DNA from: Actinomycetota bacterium
Lineage (GTDB): Bacteria > Actinomycetota > Acidimicrobiia > IMCC26256
Assembly: GCA_009702955.1 (NCBI GenBank)
Contig: WLHA01000047.1
Span: forward strand, 1-7,531
Reading direction: 5' to 3'
Length of the DNA: 7,531 nucleotides
The position numbers were made by a program, and so were the translations under genes. Below the pieces are notes generated by a model that saw only the letters and a list, made by a program, of their open reading frames with translations, ran no database searches and was not told where the DNA came from. Positions 1 through 5,230 of the stretch are shown here, in pieces; within the stretch, counting starts at the first letter, position 1; each line of letters begins with the position of its first letter.

Positions 1-1
1 G

Positions 2-148
2 ATCATGGTTACTGAGTCTTCCTCCGGAGACTGCTTTGCCCTTCGGGACAATACGCAGGGCCCTGGTACTCAGTTTGCGACTGTTACTGGAACATGCGAT
101 GCCACTACCGCTTCAGGTACCGGTGTCACATGGTCCGACCAGTGGTAA
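2..148 (+). CDS. Type IV pilin-like protein, C-terminal fragment (5' end outside window)
   Basis: An open frame enters from the left edge and ends at TAA 146-148, giving 48 visible residues. The product is the globular tail of a probable secreted pilin subunit. I do not see the N-terminal prepilin helix, so the family call depends on its likeness to the complete prepilin just downstream. Both have V-T-x-S-x-S-G-x-C-F, then exactly 20 residues between two cysteines, then 14-15 residues to a terminal W-S-[D/E]-x-W. The cysteines would form the disulfide-bonded D-region typical of pilins. The gene lies 163 nt upstream of the second pilin gene, so the two look like tandem paralogues. It could be a major or a minor pilin. 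I am confident that it is coding and fairly confident that it is a pilin. Confidence 0.72.
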   Translation: MMVTESSSGDCFALRDNTQGPGTQFATVTGTCDATTASGTGVTWSDQW

Positions 149-187
149 GAGGTTAGGCAGTAAGGAATTTCCGGTAGTACGGCGTAC

Positions 188-215
188 AGGGCCTGGGGCA
201 TAAGCCTCGGGCCCT
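188..215 (+). terminator. Strong 12-bp stem-loop between the two pilin genes
   Basis: Positions 188-199 pair with 204-215 around the four-base loop ATAA. All twelve pairs form, two of them G-T wobbles, and most are G-C. The hairpin begins 40 nt after the stop of the upstream pilin fragment and ends 96 nt before the next start. No run of T follows (the next bases are TTCGTC), so it is not a textbook intrinsic terminator. It could be a U-poor terminator of the kind proposed for actinobacteria, or a 3' stabiliser or attenuator that sets the upstream pilin mRNA at a different level from the downstream genes. The structure is clear; its role is inferred. Confidence 0.55.
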
Positions 216-300
216 TCGTCGGCTCTGGGAACAAAGCACAGAGCGCAAAGCAGAAAGAACGAAGCAATCTCTTGGGGGGATTTGCTCAAGAGCCTAGAGA

Positions 301-307
301 GAGGAGG
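301..307 (+). promoter_or_regulatory. Ribosome binding site that fixes the prepilin start
   Basis: GAGGAGG lies four bases before ATG 312 and is a near-perfect anti-SD match. The same frame extends upstream to TTG 282, but the G-run before that codon is only one base away, too close to serve it. ATG 312 is therefore the preferred start. Confidence 0.7.
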
Positions 308-311
308 CGAC

Positions 312-839
312 ATGACTGATCAGAGAAGCAATACTCAACTGAGTGAGCGTCGATTAGGGGCGCCGAGGCGAGGCGATAATCGCGAGAATGGATTTAGCCT
401 CGTTGAGCTGATGGTTGTTGTGATGATTCTTGGTGTGCTGCTTGCAGTTGCGCTTCCAACCTTTTTAGGAGCGAGGCGGCCAGCCTCCGATCGCAGAGCC
501 GAGACAATTCTCCATACCGCACTCCTTGCCGCACGCTCTTCAGTCGACACGCAGGAGGGTTATGCCAATTTGTCTACAGCAAAACTCTTGGGAGCAGAGG
601 GCTCCATCCGTTTCATAGATGGGGGAACCGATGCCCTAGCGACTCGAAACGAAGCCTCGGTCAATTTTGGGAATTACGGCGGCTATGACTTCTTTGTGGC
701 AGTTACTCGATCTGCCTCTGGTACTTGCTTCACAATTCTTGACAGAGCTGATGCGCCTACAGGATTCCGGACAGATGCGTCACCTAATTGCAGGGCAAAT
801 GCAGTTGATCTGAACGGCGTGTGGTCTGAGTCTTGGTAG
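312..839 (+). CDS. Type IV prepilin (class III signal peptide, complete)
   Basis: This 175-residue prepilin is a structural subunit, major or minor, of a type IV pilus. It would be inserted in the membrane, cleaved by PilD and assembled into the fibre. Residues 1-27 form a long, arginine-rich leader ending in Gly27. Cleavage before Phe28 gives the classic FSLVE start, with the conserved glutamate at mature position +5 (Glu32). The hydrophobic helix runs to about residue 50 and ends in the usual L-P-T-F-L-G-A-R pattern. The mature chain is about 148 residues. Cys139 and Cys160 probably close the C-terminal D-loop, and the chain ends W-S-E-S-W. It resembles the pilin fragment at 2-148 and is followed after 72 nt by the prepilin peptidase. 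The ATG start is chosen over an upstream TTG because of the ribosome binding site. Family is certain; major versus minor role is not. Confidence 0.93.
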   Translation: MTDQRSNTQLSERRLGAPRRGDNRENGFSLVELMVVVMILGVLLAVALPTFLGARRPASDRRAETILHTALLAARSSVDTQEGYANLSTAKLLGAEGSIRFIDGGTDALATRNEASVNFGNYGGYDFFVAVTRSASGTCFTILDRADAPTGFRTDASPNCRANAVDLNGVWSESW

Positions 840-911
840 TGCATTGCTGAGCGAGAGTTGTCTTCTCTCAATAGCGTGTAATGCCTCGCAAATGGCCCTA
901 GGTTAAGCATC

Positions 912-1679
912 GTGACTGGTTTTGTGATCGCCATTTCTGCTTTGTTAGGGCTGTTGATTGGTTCCTTTCTCAATGTTGTGATCTGGCGCGTGCCTCGCCA
1001 TGAGTCAATAGTGAGTCCGCCATCACGATGCCCGGGATGCGAGCAACTCATTCGCCCCTACGACAACATCCCTGTGCTTTCCTGGCTAATCCTTCGGGGT
1101 AAGTGTCGTAGCTGCAAGACCAAGATCTCGGCGCGCTATCCGTTAGTAGAGGCCGGTACTGCAATCCTTTGGGGTCTACTCGCTTGGAGGTTTGCGGGGT
1201 CGTGGGCTCTGCCTGCGTACCTCGTCTTGGCAGCAGGTCTCGTTGCTCTCTCACTAATCGACCTCGATACGTTTCTTCTGCCGAACCGAATCGTCTACCC
1301 GTTAACAGTCGCAGTGACAGTCCTATTTGGGGCAGCGGGAGTAGTTGGGGGAGTAGGCGACTTTCGCCGGGCACTCCTCTCCGGTCTGGGGGTCTTTGCT
1401 GTATTTCTCCTGCTTCACCTCGTCTCTCCGCGCGGTATGGGCTTCGGGGATGTGAAATTCTCCTTCGTGCTAGGGCTCTCTCTCGGGTGGGTCTCGCCGG
1501 CTACCGCTTTCTTAGGGATATTCATGGGATTTCTGCTCGGGTCGGTGGTCGGGATCGGCTTGATTGCCACCAAGGTCAAGACTCGTAAGGATCATGTGCC
1601 TTTTGGGCCATTCATGGCTCTAGGCACTCTGATTGCCCTTCTAGTAGGGCCACAGATACTGCGCCTGCTCAGCCAGTAA
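912..1679 (+). CDS. pilD: Prepilin peptidase / N-methyltransferase (A24 family)
   Basis: This is the polytopic membrane aspartyl protease that removes the leader from type IV prepilins and, in bifunctional members, methylates the new N-terminal residue. The 255-residue protein is full length for the family. It opens with a membrane segment ending G-S-F-L-N-V-V-I-W-R, followed by the cytoplasmic N-terminal domain with two CxxC zinc pairs (Cys40/Cys43 and Cys65/Cys68) and the family signature S-W-L-x-L-R-G-K-C-R. That domain implies methylase activity. The catalytic aspartates are expected in L-I-D-L-D-T (Asp117/Asp119) and in G-M-G-F-G-D-V-K (Asp180). Several further hydrophobic helices follow. 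The start is GTG 912 with only a weak AGG upstream. Its natural substrates are the two pilins immediately upstream. The last codons overlap the first unit of a tandem repeat array. Confidence 0.96.
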   Translation: MTGFVIAISALLGLLIGSFLNVVIWRVPRHESIVSPPSRCPGCEQLIRPYDNIPVLSWLILRGKCRSCKTKISARYPLVEAGTAILWGLLAWRFAGSWALPAYLVLAAGLVALSLIDLDTFLLPNRIVYPLTVAVTVLFGAAGVVGGVGDFRRALLSGLGVFAVFLLLHLVSPRGMGFGDVKFSFVLGLSLGWVSPATAFLGIFMGFLLGSVVGIGLIATKVKTRKDHVPFGPFMALGTLIALLVGPQILRLLSQ

Positions 1680-1788
1680 TCCTCGTAGCCAGCAATCCTT
1701 ATCGCCAGCCCTTAGAACCGGCCATCCCTTAGAGCCGGCCATCCCTTAGAGCCGGCCATCCCTTAGAACCCGCCAGCCCTTAGAACTA
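1672..1788 (+). repeat. Tandem array of seven 16-17 bp repeats across the pilD stop
   Basis: Seven head-to-tail units run without spacers. Their positions are 1672-1687, 1688-1703, 1704-1720, 1721-1737, 1738-1754, 1755-1771 and 1772-1788. Units four and five are identical, GCCATCCCTTAGAGCCG. Units three, six and seven differ by a few bases, and the first two are 16 bp and more diverged. The first unit contains the pilD stop TAA (1677-1679), so the array appears to have grown out of the 3' end of that gene. Neighbouring units can pair as CCGGC with GCCGG (1718-1722 with 1734-1738, and again one unit later), giving small hairpins with 11-base loops. There are no CRISPR-like spacers. Function is unknown; it could be a minisatellite or a set of binding or termination elements. 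Confidence 0.85.
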
Positions 1789-1876
1789 GAGCAGGCACAA
1801 TTGGGGCTTTCGGCCCGTCAAGATTCGACTCCGGTTCTGCCGATCCACGCTCTATTCAAGATGCATGCGCCTTTAG

Positions 1877-1904
1877 TTGCCCATTGGGGTCTGATAGGTC
1901 TAAT
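1877..1904 (+). promoter_or_regulatory. Candidate sigma70-type promoter for the HTH-pilMN-pilO operon
   Basis: TTGCCC at 1877-1882 (4 of 6 to TTGACA) and TCTAAT at 1899-1904 (5 of 6 to TATAAT) are separated by 16 bases. The -10 element ends 29 nt before the preferred GTG start at 1934. It sits in the only sizeable gap upstream of the compact pilus assembly operon, where a promoter is expected. The call is made by eye, and such matches can arise by chance. Confidence 0.33.
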
Positions 1905-1923
1905 GTTGCGCAGGTCAACGAGT

Positions 1924-1927
1924 GGAG
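1924..1927 (+). promoter_or_regulatory. Ribosome binding site favouring GTG 1934
   Basis: GGAG lies six bases before GTG 1934. The competing in-frame GTG at 1922 has only a partial AGGT at 1912-1915. The GGAG match favours the shorter 72-residue product, which still contains the whole HTH domain. Confidence 0.45.
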
Positions 1928-1933
1928 TCTTTT

Positions 1934-2152
1934 GTGGCGAGTGTTACTAAAATCGAGTTGCTCACCCCTCTGGAGGTTGCTGACGCCATGCGCGTCTCAA
2001 CTATGACTGTCTACAGACTTGTGAAGTCTGGCCAGATCCCCGCTATCAGGGTCGGAAAGCACCTGCGCATTCGAGTCGCAGACCTCAATACTTATCTTGA
2101 GTCGCGCATGGTCACCCCAAGCCAAGAGGGGGGCGCATGGCTCGCAGAGTAA
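1934..2152 (+). CDS. Small excisionase/MerR-type helix-turn-helix protein
   Basis: This short DNA-binding protein, 72 residues from GTG 1934 or 76 from GTG 1922, consists almost entirely of one winged HTH domain of the excisionase (HTH_17) type. The motif reads L-L-T-P-L-E-V-A-D-A-M-R-V-S, then T-V-Y-R-L-V-K-S-G-Q-I-P-A-I-R-V-G, then H-L-R-I-R-V-A-D-L-N-T-Y-L. These are the recognition helix, the basic wing and the closing helix, in family order. BldC of Streptomyces belongs to a related small class. No integrase or phage gene is nearby, so an excisionase role is unlikely. The gene overlaps the PilM-PilN fusion by 16 nt, and that gene's ribosome binding site lies inside it, so the two are probably translationally coupled. 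A regulator of this pilus operon is the simplest inference, unproven by the sequence. Confidence 0.85.
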   Translation: MASVTKIELLTPLEVADAMRVSTMTVYRLVKSGQIPAIRVGKHLRIRVADLNTYLESRMVTPSQEGGAWLAE

Positions 2153-3876
2153 TCGGTCTCGATATTGGAACCCACGCGGTAAGAGTCGCCGAGGTTGAGT
2201 TTGATGATCCGCCTCGCATTGTTGCATTCGGACAGGTCGCGCTTCCTTACGAAGCGGTGCGCGAGGGAGAGATTGTTGACGCGGCTGCAGTTACAAAGGC
2301 AGTTGCTCGACTCTGGAGTGAACTCGGCCTAGGTAAAGGCGAGGTTCGAGTTGGAATCGCTAGCCCTCGAGTAATCGTTAGAACAATCGACATGCCTGTT
2401 ATGTCGGATGCCGACCTCGCTGGTGCGCTGCGTTTCCAGGCAGGTGACCTGATCCCGATTCCTATCGCTGAGGCGGCGTTTGATTTTCAGGTACTAGAGC
2501 AGATTGAGGCACCAGAGGACGCGGATCCAGATGCAGAGCCTATGCAGCGTGTGCTTTTTGCTGCAGCCCATAGAGATGCTGTCACGACTCTTGTTGATGC
2601 AGTGCGCGCCGCAGGTGTTCGAGTCTCGGCAGTAGATCTTGTTCCTCTAGCGCTGGTGCGGTCACTTGGCCGAAGAGTTGGTACCAACGGCCCAGCAGCG
2701 GAGGCGCTAGTCAGCGTCGGAGCCGGCACGACAGTTGTCGCCATCCACGAATCTGGCATACCGCGTTTTGTCCGCATTGTTGGGGGCGGAGGGCGAAGTG
2801 CTACAGCTGCAATCGAGAGCGCCCTTGAACTCTCAGTCGAGGATGCCGAGGCGATCAAGCGCGATGGCTCTAGCGACCCCGCAGTTGCAGCCCAAGTAGA
2901 CGAGGCAGTCGCTGGCCCGATGCGTGCGGTCGTTGAGGCCATTCGTGGATCGGTTGATTTCTATCGTGGCCAGTCAGATGCTCGCCCGGTGCTTCAGGTA
3001 ACCCTCACGGGTGGAGGTGCAACGCAGCGAGGGCTCCTTGATGCCGTCTCGAATGCGCTCGAACTACCTACATCGATGGCCACGCCTCGAAGGCTTGTCA
3101 CAGTTGGCGAGATCGGGTTCTCAGTCGATGACATCCCTGACCTTGACCCGTACCTTCCCGTTCCGGTCGGGCTCGCTCTCGGCGCATTGGGCTCAGGGAA
3201 ACGCATCAATCTCCTACCTGACAAGGGCGCAGAGATTGATCGCAAGCGGATACTCACCCTCGCTGGATCAATCGGTGCAGCGCTATTGGTGGTTCTCGGA
3301 TTCATGACCTTCTTAGCTAGCAATCGGCTTAGTGACGCCGAGTCAGCGCGTGATACGGCTCAGGCTCGGAACGCTGTCTTAGAGGCTGAGGCGGCGAAGT
3401 ACACGGACGCTCAGGCAGAGAAGGCCTTGGTTGATGGACTCAGTCGTCAAGCCGTAACGGTTCTTGCAACCGACGTCTCCTGGTCTCGAATGCTTCAGGA
3501 GATTGCGCGAACAATTCCAAACGATTCTTGGTTGACTGCCTTTCAAGGCTCAACGACCGCCCCGACAACAGGTGCTGCAACCTTTGATTCGACCTCGGGG
3601 GTCACTGGCTCCACAGGAGCCATTACCCCTAGCGCGGGATCAATTGTGAATATTGGTACCGCATCCTTCTCTGCAACAGGACTCGATTTCACATCTGTCG
3701 CATCTTGGATTCAGCGCATCGGAGAGATTCCATCTTTCTCCGGGTTGTGGGTACCAAGCGCAACTAAAGATGCCGCCGCTGGAACTACGCGCTCCCTTGT
3801 TACGTACTCCTCCACAGCGAACGTCACTTCTGCCGCTACATCCGATAGGGCTAATCGATTCGGGGGACAGCCATGA
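2137..3876 (+). CDS. pilM: PilM-PilN fusion protein of the type IV pilus inner complex
   Basis: One uninterrupted 579-residue frame joins two proteins that are normally separate. Residues 1 to about 350 are PilM, a cytoplasmic actin/FtsA-like ATP-binding protein. It shows G-L-D-I-G-T-H-A-V-R-V near the N-terminus, V-G-A-G-T-T at about 194-199, and L-T-G-G-G-A at 290-295. Residues 356-361, R-I-N-L-L-P, are the hallmark N-terminal PilN motif that docks on PilM. Next come a membrane helix (about 372-394), a coiled coil (about 397-435) and the PilN ferredoxin-like domain. That domain is interrupted by a Ser/Thr/Gly-rich stretch at about 471-502. Position 193 is serine where many relatives, as I recall, have aspartate. 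The start ATG 2137 follows AGAGGGGGG. The stop overlaps pilO by four bases. The domain calls are strong, and nothing suggests a sequencing join: frame and codon use are continuous. Confidence 0.93.
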   Translation: MARRVIGLDIGTHAVRVAEVEFDDPPRIVAFGQVALPYEAVREGEIVDAAAVTKAVARLWSELGLGKGEVRVGIASPRVIVRTIDMPVMSDADLAGALRFQAGDLIPIPIAEAAFDFQVLEQIEAPEDADPDAEPMQRVLFAAAHRDAVTTLVDAVRAAGVRVSAVDLVPLALVRSLGRRVGTNGPAAEALVSVGAGTTVVAIHESGIPRFVRIVGGGGRSATAAIESALELSVEDAEAIKRDGSSDPAVAAQVDEAVAGPMRAVVEAIRGSVDFYRGQSDARPVLQVTLTGGGATQRGLLDAVSNALELPTSMATPRRLVTVGEIGFSVDDIPDLDPYLPVPVGLALGALGSGKRINLLPDKGAEIDRKRILTLAGSIGAALLVVLGFMTFLASNRLSDAESARDTAQARNAVLEAEAAKYTDAQAEKALVDGLSRQAVTVLATDVSWSRMLQEIARTIPNDSWLTAFQGSTTAPTTGAATFDSTSGVTGSTGAITPSAGSIVNIGTASFSATGLDFTSVASWIQRIGEIPSFSGLWVPSATKDAAAGTTRSLVTYSSTANVTSAATSDRANRFGGQP

Positions 3877-4556
3877 GCCGCCGAGCGATCCTGGGTTTTG
3901 TCGGCGGCACAGTAGCTGTACTCATTCTGTGGTGGGTCTTGATTTACTCGCCGAAGACCAGCGCAACATCGACTGCCCGGAGCGAGGCTGCTGCCGCGGA
4001 GCGGAGAGGCCTTGATCTTGAGGCAACTGTTGCTCGGCTAAAAGAACTCAATCGGAATCGACCGGAGCTCGAGGCATCGCTACGTACGTTGAATGCCGCT
4101 GTGCCCGCGACCCCTGATCTTGCGGTCTTTATCCTGAGTGCAAATGAAATTGCCGCGCTCTCCGGCGTTGACTTTCTCTCTATCTCGCCCTCTCCACCGT
4201 CAGTAGGGCTCGGAACCGGTGCGCCAACAACCATTGCTATCTCCATCCAGGTCAAGGGGGGTTTCTTCGCTGTTGTTGATTACCTCAATCGCTTGGAGGA
4301 CCTAGAGCGGATCGTTGTTGTCGATGGAGTGAATCTCGCCGGCCAAGGTTCGGGCGCTTCGTCTGCGTCCAATGACCCCGCAGCAGACCCTGGTGCAATC
4401 TCCGTAACGCTCACTGCCCGCATGTTTACGCGCGCATCTCCAGCGGGCGCCACCGGTGTCACAAGTAACCCTGGAACTAACGGAGTATCTGGCTCAACTG
4501 GAATCACTGGCTCAACAGCGCCAGCGAGCACCACCACAAATCTCCCGGCGAATTAG
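3873..4556 (+). CDS. pilO: PilO-like type IV pilus inner membrane protein
   Basis: This 227-residue protein would pair with PilN in the membrane to form the alignment complex that couples the pilus motor to the fibre. A short basic start leads into a membrane helix at about 5-25. A charged, probably coiled-coil region follows (about 35-75), then a ferredoxin-like domain whose best landmark is F-F-A-V-V-D-Y-L-N-R-L-E at 131-142, with later strands I-V-V-V-D-G-V and I-S-V-T-L-T-A-R-M-F. Residues 188-227 are a disordered tail rich in Ser, Thr, Gly and Ala, containing S-G-S-T-G-I-T-G-S-T. That tail is unusual and echoes segments in the two flanking genes. The ATG overlaps the stop of the PilM-PilN gene (ATGA), and a G-run upstream serves as the ribosome binding site. 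The family call rests on architecture plus position. Confidence 0.86.
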   Translation: MSRRAILGFVGGTVAVLILWWVLIYSPKTSATSTARSEAAAAERRGLDLEATVARLKELNRNRPELEASLRTLNAAVPATPDLAVFILSANEIAALSGVDFLSISPSPPSVGLGTGAPTTIAISIQVKGGFFAVVDYLNRLEDLERIVVVDGVNLAGQGSGASSASNDPAADPGAISVTLTARMFTRASPAGATGVTSNPGTNGVSGSTGITGSTAPASTTTNLPAN

Positions 4557-4560
4557 GTGA
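4555..4560 (+). promoter_or_regulatory. Ribosome binding site overlapping the pilO stop codon
   Basis: AGGTGA sits six bases before ATG 4567, and its first two bases are the last two of the pilO stop TAG (4554-4556). This supports the chosen start and suggests that ribosomes terminating on pilO reinitiate on the next gene. Confidence 0.5.
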
Positions 4561-4566
4561 TGCATC

Positions 4567-5109
4567 ATGGCTAGTCCAATCGACAACAAACGAGCAATAG
4601 TCATTGGCGGTATAGGCGCAGGTGTTGTGGCTGTGTTCTTGCTGCTCAAAGTGGTGACCGGCGGCGGTGGGGGAACCGATACACCACCGCCAACTAGCGG
4701 CTCTGCCTCCCTGCAGACCACGACAACCACCACTGTCCCTCCGCCTGATATTCCTGGTGGGTCCTTCGATATTTTTGCTACCAAGGACCCTTTTGCTCCT
4801 GTCATCTCAATCGATACGGGCACTCCATCCACGCCTGGAGCGAGCGGCGCTACTGGCTCCACAGGCGCTACTGGGGGCGGAGGTTCAACTACCCCAACAG
4901 TCGGTACAGCCGTTGCCGTCGTGGATGTATTTGACCAAGCAGGGACCATGGTTGCCTCAATTCGCGTTGGATCGACGGTCTATACCGTGGCCCCCGGCGA
5001 GACCTTTGCAACCTCCTACATGGTCGTGAGCATTCAGGGGACCTGTGTGCAGTTGCTCTATGGCGATTCGCCATTTCAGCTCTGCAAGGGCGAAGAAGTC
5101 ATTAAGTAG
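4567..5109 (+). CDS. PilP/GspC-like membrane-anchored pilus assembly protein
   Basis: This 180-residue bitopic protein probably belongs to the pilus inner complex. Residues 10-30 are one membrane helix with no lipobox, unlike the lipoprotein PilP of Gram-negative bacteria. A glycine patch and a Thr/Pro-rich linker follow. Then comes F-D-I-F-A-T-K-D-P-F-A-P-V (68-79), whose K/R-D-P-F core is typical of PilP and GspC relatives. A collagen-like Gly-Ala-Thr-Ser segment (91-106) leads to a small beta domain at about 113-178, with V-G-S-T-V-Y-T-V-A-P-G-E-T-F and a possible Cys160-Cys173 disulfide. That pattern fits the homology-region domain of PilP/GspC, but similarity is low, so I give no symbol. 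It lies 10 nt after pilO and closes the operon. Confidence 0.68.
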   Translation: MASPIDNKRAIVIGGIGAGVVAVFLLLKVVTGGGGGTDTPPPTSGSASLQTTTTTTVPPPDIPGGSFDIFATKDPFAPVISIDTGTPSTPGASGATGSTGATGGGGSTTPTVGTAVAVVDVFDQAGTMVASIRVGSTVYTVAPGETFATSYMVVSIQGTCVQLLYGDSPFQLCKGEEVIK

Positions 5110-5158
5110 TCACGCCTTCGCCACCGGTAGGATCTGGCCCAAGATCATCTAGAGACAT

Positions 5159-5195
5159 TTCTTAGAGATATAAGAATCAACACTGACGATTCTTA
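5159..5195 (+). promoter_or_regulatory. Overlapping inverted repeats and a -10-like box upstream of aroC
   Basis: Three related arms lie in the 121-nt gap before aroC: TTCTTA at 5159-5164, TAAGAATC at 5171-5178 and GATTCTTA at 5188-5195. The middle arm can pair with the first (6 bp, 6-base loop) or with the third (8 bp, 9-base loop), but not with both. TATAAG at 5169-5174 within the middle arm resembles a -10 box, though I see no good -35 element at the expected distance. The region is richer in A and T than its flanks. It could be an aroC promoter with an operator, or a leader with alternative folds. Confidence 0.3.
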
Positions 5196-5224
5196 ACCCA
5201 TCAGGAGCCTCTCAAGGCAGAGCG

Positions 5225-5229
5225 AAAGG
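5225..5229 (+). promoter_or_regulatory. Ribosome binding site raising an alternative aroC start
   Basis: AAAGG ends one base before ATG 5231, too close to serve it, but lies seven bases before the in-frame GTG 5237. Starting at 5237 would give a protein beginning M-L-R-Y-L-T-A-G-E-S-H-G, a common form in the family. The two starts differ by only two residues. Confidence 0.4.
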
Positions 5230-5230
5230 C

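Noticed and set aside
282..311. TTG 282 as the prepilin start
   Set aside because: No properly spaced ribosome binding site serves it, whereas ATG 312 has GAGGAGG at a suitable distance.
853..869. GAGAG/CTCTC hairpin between the prepilin and pilD
   Set aside because: A five-pair stem with a seven-base loop and no T-tract is likely to occur by chance.
1169..1588. Second + strand frame of 139 codons inside pilD
   Set aside because: It is an off-frame reading of a clearly functional prepilin peptidase with no motif of its own.
1694..1788. Possible CRISPR array
   Set aside because: Units are 16-17 bp, directly adjacent and without spacers, and no cas gene is nearby. This is a simple tandem repeat.
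1804..1816. GGGC-TTTCG-GCCC hairpin as a pilD terminator
   Set aside because: The stem has only four pairs and no T-run follows, so it is too weak to annotate.
1817..1853. tRNA-like T-arm (ATTCGACTCC) in the gap before the HTH gene
   Set aside because: The flanking bases do not form the five-pair T-stem, and no acceptor, anticodon or D-arm can be built around it.
1934..2152. HTH protein as a phage or integrative-element excisionase
   Set aside because: No integrase, attachment-site repeat or phage gene is visible, and the gene overlaps a pilus gene.
2487..2942. Long minus-strand open frame of 151 codons opposite the PilM domain
   Set aside because: It lies wholly inside the PilM-PilN gene, has Ser/Ala/Thr-rich composition expected of an antisense shadow, and shows no recognisable motif.
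4512..4949. Minus-strand open frame of 145 codons opposite the PilP-like gene
   Set aside because: Its Pro/Val-rich sequence is the mirror of the Gly/Thr-rich coding strand, and the + strand frame has a ribosome binding site and domain logic.
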